64,000 bases of DNA from positions 372,001 to 436,000 of the forward strand of contig JAACJP010000020.1 of assembly GCA_013368375.1 (NCBI GenBank), in the 5' to 3' direction. This DNA comes from Tricholomella constricta. Lineage: Eukaryota > Basidiomycota > Agaricomycetes > Agaricales > Lyophyllaceae. The notes under the pieces are model-generated. The model was not told the origin of the DNA, did no database searches, and worked only from the letters and a program-made list of their open reading frames with translations. Positions 58,978-64,000 of this stretch are shown here, in pieces (positions within the stretch are counted from its first letter, which is position 1; the number at the start of each line of letters is the position of its first letter). The position numbers and the translations under genes were made by a program.

Positions 58978-59201
58978 TGTAACGGAGTTACAAGTTGGGC
59001 GACCTTGCTGTTCACGCTGCACGTAAGCTTGACTAGTCGTCTATTTGCTACGTGTAGGTGGTGTACAAGGTCTGCTCTATACTTATGTAATATAGTTTAT
59101 TAAATAGGCAACACCAGACGGTGTTGCCAAACAATAACATAATCGTGTCGATAAGATACGATTAGATAAGATTAATAGATAAGATGGTAAGCGCCCTTAC
59201 A
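58978..59201 (-). repeat. 5' LTR of the inner element
   Basis: 224 bases, no difference seen from 48191-48414. Hairpin copy at 59107-59128. Confidence 0.97.
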
Positions 59202-59206
59202 CTCAA
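59202..59206. repeat. Target-site duplication CTCAA, right
   Basis: Matches 48186-48190 and lies in the integrase codons of the outer element. Confidence 0.95.
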
Positions 59207-62200
59207 AGCCCATGCGTGGATGCCGACCAGTGTCGAGCAGGAAGGGGGTCTGCTGCGTCGCCGAATGTACATGGTTGTTGTAACTGAATTCGGCGTCGGG
59301 CAAGAGGTCCTCCCAGTCGTTCTGACGCTCATTGCAGAAGACCCGCAAGAACTGTTCCAGCTCCTGGTTGACGCGTTCGGTCTGTCCGTCGGTCTGCGGG
59401 TGGTACGCCGTCGAAGCCGACAGCTTGATACCCAGGAGTCGGTACAGTTCGCGCGTGAATTCAGCGACGAACTGTGGACCTCGATCGGAGACAAAGGCAT
59501 CTGGGAGACCGTGGAGCTTCCAGACGTGGCGCCGGTAGAGGTTCGCAGCCCCCAAAGCCGAACAAGTCGTGTGCGACGCAATGAAGTGCGCGCGTTTTCC
59601 GACCGAATCCACGACGTTCATGATCGCGTCGTGGCCATTGGACTCGGGGAGTTCGGTGATGAAGTCGACCGACACGACATTCCATCGACCTTCGGGAATG
59701 GGGAGCGGCTGCAGCTGTCCGACGGGGAGTTGGCGGCGGGGTTTCGTGCGCAAGCACATGTCGCAGGTGCTGGTGTAGGAACCGATGAAGCGCGACATCT
59801 GGGGCCACCAGTAGTTGCGCGACACCAGCTCTAACGTCTTCCAGCGACCTGGGTGACCGGCGACCTTGGAGTCGTGGTGGTGCTCCACGATGCGTCGGCG
59901 GAGGTCAGGAACGTTCGGGACATAGATCCGTCCACAGAACGTGAGCAGACCGCCTTCCTCTCCCCACTCGCCAAAGCGAAGGGAGCGACCGGCGATCTTA
60001 GATGCCCTGACCAGTTGCGCCGCTTTCGCGACCGCATCCTCCTGTGCGCCATCGCGGTTGCCTTTGCGAATTGCCTTCAGCACGTCATCCTCTTCTCCGA
60101 CCAATACAAGACCTTCAGTCGCACGAACCGCGAAGAACTCGGGTTTGAGCAGTACGATGTCGGCGTTGTCAGCACTTCCGTCGCCATGGTCGGAGCGGCG
60201 CGATAACGCGTCGGGCTTGCCCATGCTACGGCCAGGACGGTGGTGGAGGGCGAAGTCGAAGTTAGCGAGGTAGAGCGACCATCGGGCTTGACGCCGATTG
60301 AGTTTCTTCGCGGTGAGGAAGTACTCAAGGTTCTTGTGGTCGGTCCAGATCTCCACCTTGTGCTTTGCGCCTTCTACGAAGTGTCGCCACTCCTCCAGAG
60401 ACCGGATGATCGCTAGCATCTCCTTGTCATGGATCTCGTAGTTCCGCTCGACGGCGTTCAAGCTCTTTGAGTAGAACGCGACGGGGTGCCATTTACCGTC
60501 GGACGGCGACTCTTGCGACAGGACCGCGCCCGTCGCGAAGTCAGATGAATCGGCTTTGATGCGGTACGGTCGGTCGTCGTCAGGGAACATGAGAACGGGC
60601 CCCGATGTGATCGCCGACTTCAGAAGGCCAAAGGCCGACTGCTCCGACTCTCCCCATCGCCAGGCGACGTCCTTGCCCGTCAGATCAAACAGGGGTCGGG
60701 CGTGATGCGAGAAGTCCTGGATGAACCGTCGGTAGAAGTTAGTGAAGCCTAGGAATGCTTGCACTTCCTTCTTGTTCTTCGGCGCTGGCCATTCCAACAC
60801 TCCGGCGACCTTAACAGGGTCCATCTCCGCTTGCCCTTGCGAAATGATCAGCCCCAGATACTCGATCTTGGTCTGTTCGAATTCGCATTTCTCGGGCTTT
60901 AAGAACAACTGATGTTCGCGGAGTCGGTCCAGTACTAATCGCGCGACCCGACGGTGTTCCTCTAGAGTCTTGGTATAAATCAAGATGTCGTCGAGGTACA
61001 CGCAAACAACACCTTCGGCGATCAGATCGCGGAAAATATCATTTATCATGGTCTGAAATGTGGCGGGGCTGTTCGTGAGGCCGAAGAACATGACGAGCGG
61101 CTCGAAGAGACCGCGGTTCGTCCGAAACGCTGCCTTCCACTCGTCGCCTTCCTTGATCCGAACATTGTTGTACCCCCATCGGACGTCCAGCTTGGTGAAG
61201 TACCGCGCGCCGCAAAGGTTATTCACCAGTTCGCTAATGAGGGGCAGCGGGTATCGGTTCTTCACCGTGAGCGCATTGAGCGTCCGATAGTCCTGTACCA
61301 GGCGGAGCGACCCGTCCTTCTTCTTGATGAAGAAGACCGGTGATGCCATGGGCGACTTGGACGGTCGGATACGACCCGTCTCGAGATTCTCTTTGAGGAA
61401 CGCGTCGAGTTCAACCTGTTCCGCCGGTGACAGCGGGTAGACCTTCGTGCCGGTTGGTGACGCGCCCGGCTCTAGTTCGATCGCATGGTCCCATTGCTTG
61501 CGCTCTGGGAGCTCATCGAACGCAACTTTGGAGAAGACATCTTCGAAGTCGTGGAGGTGGGTGGGTACGGCATCGCGGAACGTTTTGGGCACGGAGTTAG
61601 CAGCGTGCGCTTCTGCAAGTCGCTGCGATGTCGTTTGGCTGGCCCGAATATGTTCGGCGGTCGGGGCCGGATGGATCGCGGTCGCGAAGATGCGATCGCC
61701 ATTCAGGAAGGTCTCCGTCAGGAAGTCGTCGGACTCTGGGTCGGGTTCCTCCAGGATCGGAGTGTAGGGGAGGGACTCGTCGTCATCAGAGTCGTCCTCC
61801 ACGTACGGATTGGTCGGGGCCCGCAGGTCAGGCTCAATCGTCGGGATGCCATCGGCTCGACAGGCACGGATTGCTGCGCGCACTTTGGTACGTGCGCGCC
61901 GATCGGCTTTGACCTCATCCTTGCAGGTGTCGCACTGCATCGGACAGCGACTCATCTTCACCTCTTTGGTCTCCCAGTCGATCTCAGGGTTGTGGTTTTT
62001 AAGCCAGTTGAACCCGAGGATCATGTCGTGCTTGCCTAACTGGGTGACCCCGAAGACGGCTCGTTCGGTATGACCATTGTATCGCAAGACAGCTTCTACG
62101 ATGCAAGAGACCGAACCGCCTTCGTTGAGGGTGCCGTCTACGTTGTAAACTGGGGATGGCCGACTAAGCACCTTGGTCGTGAGTTTGTGTTTCTCGACGA

Positions 62201-62563
62201 AAGCGATATTGAGAAAGCTGCCGGTCGCTCCGCTGTCCACTAGCGCAGTGACGGCGTGCGACTCCTGGGTGTCGGTGGTCTCCAGTTCAACGTTGAGCCA
62301 CAGGGATCTGGGGCAGGGGGAGGCAGCGGCGATGAAGCGACTAGGAAGTCGCTTTTCCCAATGGGGTAGGCCACGACGCGACGGAGCGATCGGCTTTGCG
62401 ACTGCGATCGGTGTCGTCGGGTCGGAGGGGTTTTGTACGTCTTTGTCGGTCGGTGCACTCGTAGGAATAGCAGCAATAATAGGTGTATTGGCATATTCTA
62501 CGGACAGTGGAGCGAACCGATTATGACTAGACAACGGGGGCGTACGTTCCACCCGTTGTGCGA
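59207..62563 (-). CDS. Outer chromovirus Pol, N-terminal part: protease, RT, RNase H, integrase core
   Basis: Entered by -1 frameshift from gag (no ATG near the head). Protease ALVDSGATGSFLNIAFVEKH (DSGA) at about residue 105; a linker with CPMQCDTCKDEVK; RT FFIKKKDGSLRLVQDYRTLN, FTKLDVRWGYNNVRIKEGDE and VCVYLDDILIYTK at about 530; RNase H KADSSDFATGAVLSQ, IHDKEMLAIIRSLEEWRHFV, IWTDHKNLEYFL; integrase finger HHDSKVAGHPGRW..CDMCLRTK; core VVSVDFITELPESNGHDAIM, FVSDRGPQF and YHPQTDGQTERVNQELEQF. It stops at HPRMGFE where the inner element begins. No internal stop or missing catalytic residue seen. Confidence 0.94.
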
Positions 62564-63808
62564 TTAAAAACCCTCCTCAGCGTCGGAGGTGCCCGCGTCG
62601 GCCGACGATGGAGTCTGGTCGGCAGGAACTGCGTCTTTGCGGGCTAGACGCTCCATGATGAGCGCCTCCAGCTCGTCGTCGAGCATGTGGCGCACATCCC
62701 AGCGCAAGGGACAGTCACGCGAGTAGTGACCCTTCTTCTTGCACCGGAAGCAGTGGTCGTCGGCAGGTGCGACCCGGTCGCGCATCCGATCGACATCCAT
62801 TGGGACGCCCTGGGGGAGCGGCCTAGGGGCTGGTGCGATGGAAGCGCGAGGGGCGGGAGGGGCAGAAGCGGGAGTGGGAATGGGAGTGGGGGCAGTAGCG
62901 AACGCCCATCGTGCGGCTACGGCGGTGGTTGGGCGGCCGTCCGGCGCCTTTGTCGGGACCATCCGACGGTGGAAGTCGTCCTCCGACCTCATGATGAAGT
63001 CTTGAGAACGGGCGATCCTCAGCCACTCCTCAATCTTCTCGTCGTGCGGGCGACCCGTGGTGATGCTCCCAAGTCGCCTCGAAAGCTTTGGGTCCATGCC
63101 CCGACGGAATTTGAGGACCAGGTGGCGCCCATCGGGGTAGCCTGCCTTGACCCACAGGGATCGGAACGAGTCGATGTACTCGTCGATCGACCGACCGTTC
63201 TGGAAGTACGCCGTCGACTCCAAGATGAGCGCGGCGTCAGCGACTTCGTCGAAGAGGAAGAACTCGCCGCGGAAGGTGTCTTCGAAGTCCTTCCAGGCGG
63301 GAAAGACGTCCTTGGCGGTTCCGAACTGGAACACCCGACTGACGAAGTCGGCGGCTCGTCCGTGCTGCATGTACGACAGCACCCATACGATTCGGGCGTG
63401 GTCGTCGGCGAAACTTCCCCCGCACAAGGAGAAGTAGAGGTTGCAGGCGTTCCAGAATGCGCGACCGCCTGACCGGGCGCCGTCGTAAATGGGAGGGGGC
63501 GACGGTCGGAGGTGGTGCGATCCTGATTGCGGAGCGCCTGGCAGCAGAGGGGTCGTCGCAGGCGACGGAGGGATCGTCTCAGGCGGCGGAGGGGTCGTGT
63601 CCGCTTCGGGAGCAGCGGGGGTGGGATTGGGGGGTGTCCCCGACATGAGTTTTTCGAAAAGAGCGGAGAGGCGGTCCATAGAGGCCGAGTTGGATGTGTT
63701 GGAGGCGGAGAGAGCCGAAATCGTGGCTTCCATATTCGCCAACCGCTCCTCCGTCGTGAGGAAGGGAGAGAACGGTCGTTCGAGCGGCATGTCACCAAAT
63801 TCGGACAT
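62564..63808 (-). CDS. Outer chromovirus Gag
   Basis: Starts MSEFGDMPLERPFSPFLTTE, a short coiled coil (ERLANMEATISALSASNTS), Pro/Thr-rich linker, capsid domain (GRAFWNACNLYFSLCGGSFA, WVLSYMQHGRAADFVSRVFQ, WKDFEDTFRGEFFLFDEVAD, YIDSFRSLWVKAGYPDGRHL, VLKFRRGMDPKLSRRLGS), and a CCHC knuckle CFRCKKKGHYSRDC near residue 350. It stops at TAA 62564-62566 right after the slippery heptamer GGGTTTT. Confidence 0.94.
   Translation of the reverse strand: MSEFGDMPLERPFSPFLTTEERLANMEATISALSASNTSNSASMDRLSALFEKLMSGTPPNPTPAAPEADTTPPPPETIPPSPATTPLLPGAPQSGSHHLRPSPPPIYDGARSGGRAFWNACNLYFSLCGGSFADDHARIVWVLSYMQHGRAADFVSRVFQFGTAKDVFPAWKDFEDTFRGEFFLFDEVADAALILESTAYFQNGRSIDEYIDSFRSLWVKAGYPDGRHLVLKFRRGMDPKLSRRLGSITTGRPHDEKIEEWLRIARSQDFIMRSEDDFHRRMVPTKAPDGRPTTAVAARWAFATAPTPIPTPASAPPAPRASIAPAPRPLPQGVPMDVDRMRDRVAPADDHCFRCKKKGHYSRDCPLRWDVRHMLDDELEALIMERLARKDAVPADQTPSSADAGTSDAEEGF
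62567..62573 (-). promoter_or_regulatory. Programmed -1 frameshift site GGGTTTT at the gag/pol junction
   Basis: In the gag frame the codons are GAG GGT TTT TAA, so the heptamer G GGT TTT fits X XXY YYZ exactly. Slipping back one base avoids TAA and continues into the pol frame (TTA ATC GCA CAA CGG GTG). Confidence 0.8.
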
Positions 63809-63922
63809 CTCGAAACGGGACTGGGCGGGCGATCAGAGCGAGCGCGCGTTGGACGGTCGCGTGTAGCAGACGCGTGTTTCGGCGCGGAAGCTGGTTGGCC
63901 GGCTTCGTCGGGTTTCTAAGAG

Positions 63923-63932
63923 ACACTATTCT
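63923..63932 (-). promoter_or_regulatory. Putative self-priming binding site of the outer chromovirus
   Basis: Two bases after the 5' LTR the element's sense strand reads AGAATAGTGT, the exact complement of ACACTATTCT in the LTR (3' LTR copy 47181-47190), located about 31 bases after TATATA where transcription should start. Confidence 0.6.
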
Positions 63933-63934
63933 GC

Positions 63935-64000
63935 TGTTAGGGCGACCTTTAGAGCAGAGCTTAGTCGTACTGGCAAAGGGGAATCCAAAGTTATATTGAT
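63935..64000 (-). repeat. 5' LTR of the outer chromovirus, cut by the window edge
   Basis: TGTTAGGGCGACC onward equals 47066 onward. Only about 66 of the expected 451 bases are inside the window. Confidence 0.95.

Larger units (their letters stand above)
48191..59201 (-). mobile_element. Inner Ty3/gypsy chromovirus, complete, 11,011 bases, very young
   Basis: Two 224-base LTRs (48191-48414, 58978-59201) that read as identical base for base, ends TGTAAC..TTACA, a 5-base target duplication, and a polypurine tract AAAGGGGGG (48417-48425, minus sense) next to the 3' LTR. Gene order on the minus strand: gag, protease, (UGA), RT-RNase H-integrase-chromodomain, then an extra 972-codon ORF. No tRNA-type primer site is recognisable after the 5' LTR (TTTTTTTAAGCTACCTAGC). 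Perfect short hairpins are scattered through the whole element, including the reading frames. Confidence 0.97.
47066..64000 (-). mobile_element. Outer Ty3/gypsy chromovirus, interrupted by the inner element and cut by the window edge
   Basis: Minus-strand element: 5' LTR (63935 onward, incomplete), gag, pol, chromodomain and 3' LTR (47066-47516). LTR ends are TGTTAG..CTAACA. The polypurine tract AAAAGGGGGGG (47520-47530, read on the minus strand) directly precedes the 3' LTR. The pol frame is open on both sides of the inner insertion and continuous after removing it, so this copy was probably intact until hit. It lies inside a copia gag; GTCAG (47061-47065) is the expected 5-base target duplication. 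Confidence 0.93.

Noticed and set aside
62687..63472. 261-codon plus-strand ORF
   Set aside because: Antisense of the outer Gag; no domain.
1..64000. tRNA or rRNA genes
   Set aside because: I scanned for B-box-like GGTTCGA(A/N)CC and cloverleaf partners and found none that folds; a dedicated scan would be needed to exclude them.

Overview
This window looks like nuclear DNA of an agaricomycete (mushroom-forming basidiomycete). Genes are split by many 45-70 base introns with GT(A/G)AG..(T/C)AG borders. Recognisable host genes are a zinc-type medium-chain dehydrogenase (3' end only), a processive GT2 glycosyltransferase, a GH16 glucanase, an F-box protein, a TFIIIC WD40 subunit, a P-loop GTPase of the expanded mushroom type, COX5, GIS2, RPN8, a coiled-coil protein and TYR1. 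The genus cannot be fixed from the sequence alone.

Layout. 1-20 kb is a gene region: dehydrogenase tail; a divergent GT2/GH16 cell-wall pair around a 416-base shared promoter; a frameshifted WD40 gene; F-box; TFIIIC. 20.3-24.5 kb is the GTPase, interrupted by a roughly 1.9-kb minisatellite in which every unit carries a complete set of splice signals. 24.6-28.3 kb is an older transposon graveyard: a decayed Ty3 LTR and pol fragment, a broken pogo transposase and a LINE tail. 29.1-41.2 kb holds five co-oriented minus-strand genes: COX5, GIS2, RPN8, the coiled-coil gene and TYR1.

From 41.2 kb to the end the window is a four-layer nest of transposons starting 40 bases upstream of the TYR1 start codon. 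A Ty1/copia element (LTR from TGTTGGG) was hit at its extreme 5' edge by a hAT DNA transposon (41208-45311, 8-base target duplication ACTCCTGT). Its gag was hit by a Ty3 chromovirus (LTR from 47066, running off the window). The integrase of that chromovirus was hit by a second, complete 11,011-base Ty3 chromovirus (48191-59201) with two 224-base LTRs that read as identical and a 5-base target duplication CTCAA.

The most unusual object is this innermost element. Perfect short hairpins (stems 7-11 bp, loops mostly 2-11) are spread through its LTRs, untranslated DNA and open reading frames, far above chance expectation. It also has a 972-codon extra ORF in the env position, an in-frame UGA between protease and reverse transcriptase, and a gag/protease frame change. 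The chromovirus around it shows a textbook -1 slippery site GGGTTTT and a Tf1-like self-priming arrangement.
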